A stretch of DNA of 42,006 nt from Frankia gtarii (GTDB taxonomy: Bacteria > Actinomycetota > Actinomycetes > Frankiales > Frankiaceae), in contig NZ_JAMPTM010000025.1 in NCBI RefSeq assembly GCF_025403375.1, positions 1 through 42,006 of the forward strand. The letters are read 5' to 3'. The notes beneath the pieces were generated by a model that was not told the origin of the DNA, did not search any database, and worked only from the letters and a program-made list of their open reading frames with translations. Position numbers and translations under genes: made by a program. Within the stretch, counting starts at the first letter, position 1; each line of letters begins with the position of its first letter. Below are positions 14,100 to 23,700 of the stretch, piece by piece.

Positions 14100-16450
14100 A
14101 CGATCGGATGCGGATCCGCGTCCTGCTGCTGCGTGTGCTGGTGCTGTCGTTGCTCGCGACCCTGGGTGCGCGGCTGTGGGTGTTGCAGGTCCTCGACGGT
14201 GACCACTACCGCCGGGTCGCCGAGACGAACCGGGTGCGCGAGGTGGTGACGCCCGCGACCCGCGGGATGATTCTCGACGATCGCGGTCAGCCCCTGGTCC
14301 GCAACCGCACCTCGCTGGTCATCTCGGTCAACCGGTCCGCGACGGACCGGCAGGACGACCAGGGCAGGGCGGTGCTCGCCCGGCTCGCCGGTGTGATCGG
14401 CACGCCGGCCGACGAGCTGACCCGGCGGATCAGGTTCTGCACCGCCACGGTGAAACCGCCGTGCTGGAACGGCTCGCCCTACCAGCCGGTCCCGGTCGCC
14501 AAGGACGTCAGCCCCCAGCAGGCGCTCGCCGTCATCGAGCATCCGGACCGCTTTCCGGGTGTGTCCGCGGACCTGCAGGCCGTACGTGAGTACCCGCACG
14601 GCTCCCTGGCCGCTCACGAGTTGGGTTATCTCGCCCCGGTCACCCAGGACCAGCTCGACAAGCAGGGCGACGAGAAGGGCTACCACCTCAACAGCCTGAT
14701 CGGCGTCGCGGGTCTGGAGAACACCTACGACGACGAGCTGCGCGGCGCGGACGGGGTGGAGCGCCTGGAGGTGGACCGCTTCGGCCGGGTCGCCGGCACC
14801 GCGTCGACGACCGCGCCGGTCAGCGGCGATCATCTGGTGCTCAACCTCGATCTCGGCGTCCAGCAGGCCACCGAACAGGCGTTGCAGGACACGATCAACC
14901 AGCTCGGCGGCGGCAACCGGACCGCGTCGGCGGTCGTCCTCGACGTGCGCACCGGCGGCGTCGTCGCGATGGCCAGCCTGCCCTCGTACAACCCGTCGGT
15001 GTTCGTCGGTGGCGTCTCCGAGCAGGACTACCGGGCCCTGTCCGACCCCGCCAACGGCATCCCCCTGCTCTCGCGCGCCTACCAGGGCTCGGGCGCGGCC
15101 GGCTCGACCTTCAAGGTCATCTCCACCGCCGTCGCGATGCAGAACCTGGGCGCCAAGGGCGACCAGCACTTCGACTGCGCCCCGACGCTGCAGATCGGCG
15201 ACCAGGTCTTCCACAACTTCGACGGCGAGTCGGCCGGGCCGATCACCCTGCACCAGGCGCTCGTCATCTCCTGCGACGTCATCTTCGACCAGTTCGCCTA
15301 CGACTCGTGGCTCGCCGACGGCGGCCTGCGCAACGGCCGCGGGCCCTACGCGCCGCCGAAGGAGTACTTCGTCCGGATGGCCGAGGCCATGGGCTTCGGC
15401 AAGGCCACCGGCCTGGACCTGCCCGGGGAGGTCAAGGGGTCCGTCGTCGACCGCGCCGGCGCCCGGACGATCTGGGAGGAGCTGAAGGACTCCTACTGCC
15501 GGCGGGCGAAGAACGGCTACCCGGAGGAGTCCGACCCGGCCAAGGCGGAGCGGTTCCGCAAGTACGCCGCCGAGGCATGCGTGGACGGCTATCTCTACAA
15601 CGCCGGCGCGGCCACCCAGTTCGCGATCGGCCAGGGCCAGTACCTGTCGCTGAGCCCGCTGCAGCTGGCCACCGCCTACGCCGCGATCGCCAACGGCGGC
15701 ACGCTGTGGAAGCCCAGCCTGGCCAAGGCCGCGGTCGCCCCGGACGGCAGGGTGGTGCGGACCTTCCAGCCGCGCAAGGCCGGGACGCTGCCGGTCTCCC
15801 CGGAGAACCTCGCCTACATCCGCGCCGGCCTGCGCGGCGTCACCAGCGAGGCCGGAGGCACGGCGACCGGCGTCTTCGGGGACTGGCCGAGCAACATCGT
15901 CCCGATCGCGGCCAAGACCGGCACCGCCGAGGTTGAGGGCAAGGGCGACACCTCCTGGTTCGCCTCCTTCGCCCCGGCCGATGACCCGCGGTTCGCCGTC
16001 GTGGTGACGATCCCGGACTCCGGCACCGGCGCCGAGTACGCCGCCCCAGTCGCCAAGCGGATCTACCAGGCCATCTACGGCGTCGGCCAGCCGGCGGCGA
16101 TGCCGGGCGGCAAGGCCCCGACCACCCTGCCGAAGATCAACCGGGATGGGACGATCGCGGCGACGTCCGCCTCGGACCCGTTCGCGTCGGTGGGGACCGT
16201 CGTGGCGACACCGGCGTCCGCCCCGGGGCCGGGGCCCGTCGCCGGACCGTCGGCCGGCGCTCCGCTCGCAGTGCTGCCCGCGCTGTCGACGACCGCCGAC
16301 TCCGTCCGCGCCGGCCCCACCGTGACGATCGGTGCGACCCGCCCGGCCGCCCGGCACCCGCCGCCCGGGAGCGCGGGGAAGCCCGCCGCCGTCGGCGTCC
16401 TGACGTCGGCGGCGAGCCGAGCGCCGCCCGCGGGCCTCGCGCGTCCGTGA
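14096..16450 (+). CDS. mrdA: Penicillin-binding protein 2 (peptidoglycan transpeptidase)
   Basis: This class B PBP cross-links peptidoglycan with the RodA glycosyltransferase. The 784-residue protein has one N-terminal membrane helix (about 8-28) and the dimerisation domain with RG-LDRG-like RGMILDDRG at 56. The transpeptidase domain carries Ser337-Thr-Phe-Lys340, SCD at 392-394 and Lys607-Thr-Gly. Cysteine pairs 115/123 and 468/495 lie in exported parts and could form disulfides. About 120 C-terminal residues are Pro/Ala/Gly-rich and low in complexity. GTG at 14096 overlaps the mreD stop by four bases, indicating coupled translation. Confidence 0.95.
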   Translation: MNDRMRIRVLLLRVLVLSLLATLGARLWVLQVLDGDHYRRVAETNRVREVVTPATRGMILDDRGQPLVRNRTSLVISVNRSATDRQDDQGRAVLARLAGVIGTPADELTRRIRFCTATVKPPCWNGSPYQPVPVAKDVSPQQALAVIEHPDRFPGVSADLQAVREYPHGSLAAHELGYLAPVTQDQLDKQGDEKGYHLNSLIGVAGLENTYDDELRGADGVERLEVDRFGRVAGTASTTAPVSGDHLVLNLDLGVQQATEQALQDTINQLGGGNRTASAVVLDVRTGGVVAMASLPSYNPSVFVGGVSEQDYRALSDPANGIPLLSRAYQGSGAAGSTFKVISTAVAMQNLGAKGDQHFDCAPTLQIGDQVFHNFDGESAGPITLHQALVISCDVIFDQFAYDSWLADGGLRNGRGPYAPPKEYFVRMAEAMGFGKATGLDLPGEVKGSVVDRAGARTIWEELKDSYCRRAKNGYPEESDPAKAERFRKYAAEACVDGYLYNAGAATQFAIGQGQYLSLSPLQLATAYAAIANGGTLWKPSLAKAAVAPDGRVVRTFQPRKAGTLPVSPENLAYIRAGLRGVTSEAGGTATGVFGDWPSNIVPIAAKTGTAEVEGKGDTSWFASFAPADDPRFAVVVTIPDSGTGAEYAAPVAKRIYQAIYGVGQPAAMPGGKAPTTLPKINRDGTIAATSASDPFASVGTVVATPASAPGPGPVAGPSAGAPLAVLPALSTTADSVRAGPTVTIGATRPAARHPPPGSAGKPAAVGVLTSAASRAPPAGLARP

Positions 16451-16540
16451 CCTGCCCCGCCGGGCCACCCGGCGCGGCGCGGGGTGGGGTGTGGTCCCGG
16501 GCGCGCGTGGGCGACCGGGCGATCTTTGGGAGGAGGCGTT

Positions 16541-17776
16541 GTGACCCAGGATGCGGGACCGACCGCGCTGCGGTCGTCCCCGGTACCCGTGCGGGGGCGG
16601 ATCGGGCAGCTGCGGGACCGCGCCTCGGGGCGCCATTCGCCGCTGCGACGGCTCGACTGGACGCTGCAGCTGTGCGTCATCGGCCTGTCCGTCGTGGGCG
16701 CGTTGCTGGTGTGGTCGGCGACCCGCCAGCGTTTCGGCGAGGCCGGCAGTGATCCGCAGACGTTCCTCAAGCGGCATCTTCTGAACCTCGCCATCGGGCT
16801 GGTGCTCGGCGCGATCGCGACCCTCGTCGACTACCGGGTGCTGCGCGCCTACGCGCCGTTCGTCTACCTCGGCTCGCTCGTCGGGCTCGTCGCGGTGCTG
16901 CTGTTCGGGTCGACGATCAACGGTGCGCACTCGTGGATCGTGCTGCCGGCCGGCTTCCAGCTCCAGCCGTCGGAATTCGCCAAGGTGGCGCTGGTCGTCG
17001 GCGCGGCGATGATCCTCGGGGAGAAGCACGAGGACCGCCACACCGGGATCCGGCGCAGCGCCCCCGGCCACGGCGACGTGCTGCTCGTCCTCGGGCTGAC
17101 CGTCGTCCCGATCGCACTGATCATGCTCCAGCCGGACTTCGGCACGGTGATGGTGCTGGTCTTCACCACCCTCGGCATGCTGGCGGTCAGCGGGGCGCCG
17201 CGGCGCTGGGTGCTGGGGCTGATCCTGTGCGGGGTGCTCTTCGGCGGCGCGATCCTGCAGTTCCACCTGCTCCAGCCGTACCAGGAGGCCCGGCTCACCT
17301 CGTTCGTCTCCGAGAACAAGGCCGCCTCCGGCACCGGCTACAACGTCGCCCAGGCCATGATCGCGATTGCCAACGGCGGCGTGACCGGCCGCGGTCTGCT
17401 GCACGGCCAGCAGACCCAGGGGCAGTTCGTCCCCGAGCAGCAGACCGACTTCGTGTTCAGCGTGGCCGGCGAGGAGCTGGGGTATCTCGGCGCCGGTGGG
17501 ATCATCGTGCTGCTCGGCGTGGTGCTGTGGCGGGCGTTGTCGATCGGCTTCGGCTCCCAGGACTCCTTCGGCGCGCTCATCGCCACGGGCGTGGTCTGTT
17601 GGTTCACCTTCCAGTCGTTCGTCAACATCGGGATGTGTCTGGGGATCATGCCGGTCACCGGCCTGCCGCTGCCGTTCCTGTCCTACGGCGGCTCGTCGAT
17701 GTTCGCCAACATGATCGCCGTCGGCCTGCTGCAGAACGTCCGCCTACGCGCGCGCTCCGACCCTTACGCTTCGTAG
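16541..17776 (+). CDS. rodA: RodA, SEDS-family peptidoglycan glycosyltransferase
   Basis: This polytopic enzyme polymerises lipid II into glycan strands alongside PBP2. It has 411 residues with about ten membrane helices. Recognisable blocks are PAGFQLQPSEFAKVALV, LQPDFGT, GVTGRGLLHGQQTQGQFVPE, QTDFVFSVAGEELG and the C-terminal GLPLPFLSYGGSS. GTG at 16541 follows GGGAGGAGG and removes an unlikely Gly/Trp-rich leader seen in the longer frame. It ends the mre operon, 90 nt after mrdA. Confidence 0.95.
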   Translation: MTQDAGPTALRSSPVPVRGRIGQLRDRASGRHSPLRRLDWTLQLCVIGLSVVGALLVWSATRQRFGEAGSDPQTFLKRHLLNLAIGLVLGAIATLVDYRVLRAYAPFVYLGSLVGLVAVLLFGSTINGAHSWIVLPAGFQLQPSEFAKVALVVGAAMILGEKHEDRHTGIRRSAPGHGDVLLVLGLTVVPIALIMLQPDFGTVMVLVFTTLGMLAVSGAPRRWVLGLILCGVLFGGAILQFHLLQPYQEARLTSFVSENKAASGTGYNVAQAMIAIANGGVTGRGLLHGQQTQGQFVPEQQTDFVFSVAGEELGYLGAGGIIVLLGVVLWRALSIGFGSQDSFGALIATGVVCWFTFQSFVNIGMCLGIMPVTGLPLPFLSYGGSSMFANMIAVGLLQNVRLRARSDPYAS

Positions 17777-17837
17777 CCGTCGGGGTAGGAGAGGTCCGGC
17801 GATCGCGCGGGCCCGTGATGGGGTTGCCGCCGTGCCG

Positions 17838-17843
17838 TAGGCT
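17838..17843 (+). promoter_or_regulatory. Candidate leaderless -10 element of the radical SAM gene
   Basis: TAGGCT, then 7 nt, then ATG at 17851, with no Shine-Dalgarno sequence. A leaderless mRNA is predicted. Confidence 0.5.
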
Positions 17844-17850
17844 CGCCTGC

Positions 17851-19923
17851 ATGTCCGGACAGTCGCTGTTCGCTCGCCTGGAGCCGCTGCTCCCGCGGGT
17901 GCGAAGGCCCGTGCAGTATGTCGGCGGCGAGGGGAACTCCATCGTCAAACCCTGGGACGCCGCCGTAGTGCGCTGGGCTCTGATGTATCCGGACGCCTAC
18001 GAGGTCGGCCTGCCCAACCAGGGGCTGCAGATCCTCTACGAGATCCTCAACGAGCAGCCGGACGTGCTCGCCGAGCGGACCTACTCGGTGTGGCCCGACC
18101 TGGAGGCGCTGCTGCGCGAGCACGGCCTGCCGCAGTTCACGGTGGACGGGCACCGGTCGGTCCGCGACTTCGACGTGCTCGGCGTCAGCTTCTCCACCGA
18201 GCTCGGCTACACCAACCTGCTCACCGCGCTCGACCTCGCCGGGATCCCCCTGCAGGCCGAGCGCCGCGGCGAGTCCGACCCGCTGGTGGTCGCGGGTGGG
18301 CACGCCGCGTTCAACCCGGAGCCCATCGCCGGGTTCGTCGACGCCGTGGTGCTCGGTGATGGCGAGCAGGCCGTCCTCGGCATCACCGAGGTGATCCGCG
18401 GGTGGAAGGCGGCCGGTGCCCCCGGTGGGCGCACCGAGCTGCTGGGCCGGCTTGCCCGCCGCCGGCTGGTCTACGTGCCGGCGTTCTACGACGTCACCTA
18501 CCGGCCCGACGGCCGCATCCAGGCGGTCACCGCCAACCGCGACGACGTCCCGACCCGGCCGAGTAAGCACACGCTGTCCGACCTTGACGCCTGGCCGTAT
18601 CCGAAGGCCCCGCTGGTCCCGCTGGCCGAGACGGTGCACGAGCGTCTGAGCGTGGAGATCTTCCGCGGCTGCACCCGGGGCTGCCGGTTCTGCCAGGCCG
18701 GGATGATCACCAGGCCGGTGCGGGAGCGGAACATCGAGACTGTCGGCGCGATGGTCGACGCGGGTCTGCGGGCCACCGGTTTCTCCGAGGTCGGCCTGTT
18801 GTCGCTGTCCAGCGCCGACCACACCGAGATCGGCGAGATCGCGACCGGTCTCGCCGACAGGTACGAGAACGAGAAGGTCTCGCTGAGCCTGCCCTCGACG
18901 CGGGTGGACGCGTTCAACGTCACCCTCGCGAACGAGTTCTCCCGCAACGGGCGGCGCAGCGGGCTGACGTTCGCCCCGGAGGGCGGTTCCGAGCGGCTGC
19001 GCAAGGTCATCAACAAGATGGTCGGCGCCGAGGACCTGGTGCGCACCGTCAGCACCGCCTACGCCCACGGCTGGCGCCAGGTGAAGCTCTACTTCATGTG
19101 TGGGCTGCCGACCGAGACCGACCAGGACGTGCTGGAGATCGCCGACCTCGCCCGGGAGGTGATCCGGGCCGGCCGTCGCGCCAGTGGCCACCGCGACATC
19201 CGCTGCACGGTGTCGATCGGCGGCTTCGTCCCGAAGCCGCACACCCCGTTCCAATGGGTGGGCCAGGCGTCGCACGAGGTGACCGACGCGCGGCTGAAGC
19301 TGCTGCGCGACACCGTACGGGCCGACAAGGAGATCGCTCGCGCCGTCGGGTTCCGCTACCACGATGGCCGTCCCGGCATCATCGAGGGCCTGCTGGCCCG
19401 CGGTGACCGCCGCGTCGGCGCCGTGATCGAGCGGGTCTGGCGCGAAGGCGGCCGCTTCGACGGCTGGAGCGAGCACTTCTCGTTCGAGCGCTGGGAGTCG
19501 GCGTGCGCCGCCGAGCTCGAACCGCTCGGGGTCTCCCTCGACTGGTTCACGACCCGCGAGCGCGACGAGCGCGAGGTGCTGGCCTGGGACCATCTCGACG
19601 CGGGCCTCGACCGGGACTGGCTCTGGGCCGACTGGCAGGAGGCGCTGCGCGGCACCGAGCTCGACGACTGCCGCTGGACCCCCTGCTACGACTGCGGTGT
19701 CTGCCCGACGATGGGGACCGATACCCAGATCGGCCCGACCGGCCGGTCGTTGCTGCCGGTGGTGAGCGTGTCGGCGGGTTCGCCGGTGGTCACCGCCGCT
19801 GCGGTGTCCGTCGATGGCGTTGACGGCGTCGATATCGAGGCCGTACCCGGCGGCGTCGAGGACGGGCCGGCCGCCGGCTCCCGGCTCCGCCCGGCGGCGG
19901 TGAGCAGTGGCACGCCGGCCTGA
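17851..19923 (+). CDS. B12-binding-like radical SAM protein (TIGR03960-type)
   Basis: The 690-residue protein has an N-terminal Rossmann-like region resembling cobalamin-binding domains (about 40-175). The radical SAM core follows, with the cluster motif Cys274-xxx-Cys278-xx-Cys281 (GCTRGCRFC), a GGSERLRKVINK segment and VSIGGFVPKPHTPFQW. Near the C-terminus CYDCGVCP offers further cysteines for a second cluster or zinc. The last 60 residues are low in complexity. The family has no established reaction that I know of. It is nearly always next to, or fused with, the small protein encoded immediately downstream, and here the two genes overlap by 17 nt. ATG at 17851 is chosen because the open frame upstream lies inside rodA. 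Neighbouring rne, rplU and rpmA make a role around RNA or ribosomes tempting but unproven. Confidence 0.88.
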   Translation: MSGQSLFARLEPLLPRVRRPVQYVGGEGNSIVKPWDAAVVRWALMYPDAYEVGLPNQGLQILYEILNEQPDVLAERTYSVWPDLEALLREHGLPQFTVDGHRSVRDFDVLGVSFSTELGYTNLLTALDLAGIPLQAERRGESDPLVVAGGHAAFNPEPIAGFVDAVVLGDGEQAVLGITEVIRGWKAAGAPGGRTELLGRLARRRLVYVPAFYDVTYRPDGRIQAVTANRDDVPTRPSKHTLSDLDAWPYPKAPLVPLAETVHERLSVEIFRGCTRGCRFCQAGMITRPVRERNIETVGAMVDAGLRATGFSEVGLLSLSSADHTEIGEIATGLADRYENEKVSLSLPSTRVDAFNVTLANEFSRNGRRSGLTFAPEGGSERLRKVINKMVGAEDLVRTVSTAYAHGWRQVKLYFMCGLPTETDQDVLEIADLAREVIRAGRRASGHRDIRCTVSIGGFVPKPHTPFQWVGQASHEVTDARLKLLRDTVRADKEIARAVGFRYHDGRPGIIEGLLARGDRRVGAVIERVWREGGRFDGWSEHFSFERWESACAAELEPLGVSLDWFTTRERDEREVLAWDHLDAGLDRDWLWADWQEALRGTELDDCRWTPCYDCGVCPTMGTDTQIGPTGRSLLPVVSVSAGSPVVTAAAVSVDGVDGVDIEAVPGGVEDGPAAGSRLRPAAVSSGTPA

Positions 19924-20668
19924 GGGGCCGCCGCCCCCGCCGGTCGTCCAACGGGTCCGGCTGCGCTTCGCGAAGCGGGGGCGGCTGAGATTCCTGTCAC
20001 ATCGGGACGTCGCTCGCACGTTCGAGCGGGGGCTGCGCCGGGCGGCGGTGCCGATGGCGTACTCGGCGGGCTTCAGCCCGCATCCCCGGATCTCCTGGGT
20101 GGGCGCCGCGCCCACCGGGGCCGCCAGTGAGGCCGAGTACGTGGAGCTGGCGCTGGCTGTAGAGGTGGAGCCGGCGCGGCTGCAGGCCGACCTGGACGCG
20201 GCGTTGCCGCCCGGGCTGGACGTGGTGGGCGTCGTGGTAGCCGAGGGGATCGGGCTCGCGGAGCGGATCGATGCCTCCCGGTGGGTCGTGCGGCTACCGG
20301 GGGTCGCGGAACCCGAGTTGCGCGACGCGGTGACCGAGCTGTTGCGGCACGAGGTCGTCCAGGTCGAGCGGGCGACCAAGGACGGTCGGCGCCGGTTCGA
20401 TGTGCGTGCCGCCATTGTCTTGGCCGTTTGTCGTGCGGGGAACGACACGTGTGCGATACTGGAGTTGGTCGTGCGGCACACGACGCCCGCTGTGCGACCA
20501 GACGACGTGCTGACCGCCCTTGGCGTGGTAGCCGGTCTGCGCCCGTCGGTGCCGCCCGAGCCAACCCGGCTGGAGCAGGGCCGACTGCGCGATGATGGGA
20601 CGCTGGCGGACCCGCTAGCGCCGGACCGCAACGACGCTGGCCGGCTAGCAGGTCGATCATCAGCGTGA
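19907..20668 (+). CDS. Radical SAM-linked protein (TIGR03936/DUF2344-type)
   Basis: The 253-residue cytosolic protein carries the family opening RLRFAKRGRLRFLSHRDVARTFERGLRRA and the next conserved block GFSPHPRISW. Its first 17 bases overlap the end of the radical SAM gene, so translation is likely coupled. In Firmicutes and others the two are often fused, which argues for a complex. No enzymatic function is established. The last 40 residues are Arg/Asp/Pro-rich and weakly conserved in appearance. Confidence 0.85.
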   Translation: MARRPEGPPPPPVVQRVRLRFAKRGRLRFLSHRDVARTFERGLRRAAVPMAYSAGFSPHPRISWVGAAPTGAASEAEYVELALAVEVEPARLQADLDAALPPGLDVVGVVVAEGIGLAERIDASRWVVRLPGVAEPELRDAVTELLRHEVVQVERATKDGRRRFDVRAAIVLAVCRAGNDTCAILELVVRHTTPAVRPDDVLTALGVVAGLRPSVPPEPTRLEQGRLRDDGTLADPLAPDRNDAGRLAGRSSA

Positions 20669-20783
20669 TGCAGGGCGTCGCAGGCTTTCCCGGCAGCAAC
20701 CGAGCCGGACCGAGACATTGGCTCTTGCGCGGCCGCGACTGCACCAGGCAGCGCGCCCGGGAGCCCGAGAGGCTTCTTAACCC

Positions 20784-23700
20784 GTGCCCGACGATGACCT
20801 GACCACCCAGACCGAATCCGAAGCCACCCGCCCCGCGCCGCGTCGGCGCAGGGCCGCAGGACGGGCCGCCGGCCCGCCCTCCGAGCACCCGGGCGGGTCC
20901 ACTCCCGACGGCGCCGCGGCAATCGCCGCCCCGAGCGTGACCAGCGACACCGCCGATTCCCCGGGGTCCGCGCCCGTTGCCGGCGACAGTGTTGCCCCGG
21001 CAGGAGAGCCGCTGTCAGCCGAAGCGCCGGCAACCACCCGGCGGCGGACGAGGACCAGCCCCACCACGCGTACCCGTGCGACTAGGGCGAAGGCGGGCGG
21101 TGCGGCCACGGCCGAGCCAGCCGCGTCGCAGGTCGCGGAGCCGGCCGGATCGGCCGCTTCCGGAGCCGCCCCGCCCGCTGTCGAGGCCGTCGCGCCATCC
21201 GCGGGGGCCGCGCATCCCGCTACGACCACCGATGCCGCTACGACCACCGATGCCGCTACGACCAGCGGCGACGGCGCGGCCGGGGGCGCCGAGTCCCCGG
21301 CGCCGGCCCGGCGTACCCGGACGACCCGCAGCCGTCGCGCCGTCCGTGACGTCGCCGCGGCGGAGGTCCCGGCCTCTGCCGAGCCCTTGAGCGGCGCCGA
21401 CACGGCAGCGGCAGGGTCGACCGCCACCGCCGGCACCCCGCCCGTCGCCGCGGACGCCACCACCGAGTCCCCGTCCCCGTCGTTCCCGCCCGCCGCAACA
21501 GCGCCGGCCGGCGAGGCCGCGGCGCCGCCCGTCGAGGACGCGCCGAAGCCCAAGCGGACCCGTTCGCGCCGGGCCACCTCCGGCCCCGTGACGCCACCAG
21601 CCGTACCCTCGGCCGGCGAGCTGCCGGCCGGCGAGCCGTCCGTCGTCGAACCGGCGGCGACCTCCGCCGCGCCCGTCGAGGTCGGGGGCGGCGAGGCCAC
21701 CCCGCCTCGCGCTACCCGTACCCGGACCACGAGGCGTCGCGCGACGGCCGCGTCCGCCGAGCCCGCGTCCGCCGAGCCCGCGCCCGCCAAGGCCGCGTCC
21801 GGCTCCGCGCCGGTGGTAGACGCTCCCGCCAGCCCGGCCCGGGGAAGCGAGGGGTCAGCCGGTGAGGCTCCCTCGACCCCCGTCGCCGGGCCGTCCGCGG
21901 TCGCTGAGCCGCGGGCCGGTATCGAGTCGCCTGCCGCTGCCGACCCGGCTGTCTTTGGGGACCCGGCCTTCGTCGACAAGCCGGCCGCCGCGAGCGCCCC
22001 ATTCGGTTCCGTGACCGTCGAAGGTGAGCAAACCCAGGTCGTACCGCCCGCCGCCGAATCGGCGGCGGGCGGCACCCGCTCCCGGACGAGGACCCGGCGG
22101 GCCACCGCCCCGACCTGGGCCGGCATCGGCGACGAACCGGCCGCCGAGCCCGTATCCCGCCCAGCGGCCCGCCGCCCGGTGGCGATGGTGACCTTCCAGG
22201 CGCCGGAGCCGGCGGCCGCCGAGCCGCGCTGGCGCCGCGCCGGCACCGCGGAGGAGACAGGGTCCACCGCCGTCCCGGCGCCCACCGACGCCGCCGGTCC
22301 GCCCGTCGAGCCGGAGGCCGCCGACGAGGTCGTCGACATCGACATCGACATCGACGTCGACGCCGACACCGCAGCCGAGGAACTTGCCGCCGCCGACGAG
22401 GACGGGGAGTTCGACGAGGACGACCAGGGTGGCGGGTCGGGTTCCACCCGGCGCCGCCGTCGTGGCCGCCGCGGCCGTGGCCGGGCCCGTGGAGACGAGG
22501 ACGGCACCGAGACCGACGCCGAGGACGGCGCCGGCGAGACCGACGAAGGCCCGCGCGTGGTCGCGGACGCCACCGATCGTCCCGGGCGCAGCGGTGCGGC
22601 GGAGCCGGCCGCGGCGGACGGCGGTGAGGCGGCGGACCGCGCCGATGACGGCGACGGCGACGACGAGGACGAGGACGATCGCGCGGGCGGTTCGCGTCGG
22701 CGTCGGCGTCGGCGTCGGCGTACCGGTGGCGACGAGCCGGGGGTGGTCGACGACCCGCCGAACACCGTCGTGCACGTGCGGGAGGTCCGCCGCGACGAGG
22801 ATCTGGTCCGGGGCCTGAGCGGTTCGACCCGGCTGGAAGCCAAGCGCCAGCGGCGCCGTGAGGGTCGGGACAGCGGCCGGCGCCGCCCGCCGATCGTCAC
22901 CGAGGCCGAGTTCCTCGCCCGCCGCGAGGCGGTCGAGCGTCGGATGATCGTGCGCCACGCAGGTGACCGCACCCAGATCGCCGTCCTCGAGGACGGTGTG
23001 CTCGTCGAGCACTTCGTCACCCGCGCGAGCTCCGCGTCGTACGCGGGCAACGTCTACCTCGGCCGGGTGCAGAACGTGCTGGCCAGCATGGAGGCGGCGT
23101 TCGTCGACATCGGCAAGGGACGCAACGCCGTCCTGTACGCCGGCGAGGTCAACTACGACGCCTCCGGGCTCGACGGCCGTCCCCGTAAGATCGAACAGGT
23201 ACTCAAGTCGGGGCAGTCGGTTCTGGTCCAGGTCTCCAAGGACCCGATCGGGCACAAGGGCGCCCGGCTCACCAGCCAGATCAGCCTGCCGGGTCGCTAC
23301 CTCGTGTATGTGCCGGACGGTCAGAACGCCGGCATCAGTCGCAAGCTGCCCGACACCGAGCGCGCGCGGCTCAAGAGCATCCTGAAGAAGATCACGCCCG
23401 AGGACGGCGGCGTCATCGTGCGCACCGCCGCCGAGGGCGCCAGCGAGGCCGAGCTCGAGCGCGACGTCGAGCGGCTCGCGGCGCAGTGGGAGGACATCCA
23501 GCGCCGTGCCAAGAAGGCGTCGGCGCCGTCCCTGCTCTACGGCGAGCCGGACCTCGTCGTGCGGGTGATCCGCGACATCTTCAACGAGGACTTCACCGAG
23601 CTGGTCGTCCAGGGCTCCGGCGAGGCCGCGACGATCGAGGAGTACATCGACGCCGTCGCCCCCGACCTGCGCCCGCGTATCCGCCGTTACACGGGAACCG

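Noticed and set aside
13988-17404. 1138-codon minus-strand frame across mreD-mrdA-rodA
   Set aside because: Shadow of well-supported genes on the plus strand; its His/Arg/Gly-rich composition is typical of antisense frames in GC-rich genes.
16933-17850. 306-codon N-terminal extension of the radical SAM protein
   Set aside because: It lies inside rodA in another frame and is Arg/Gly/Pro noise; ATG 17851 starts the conserved protein.
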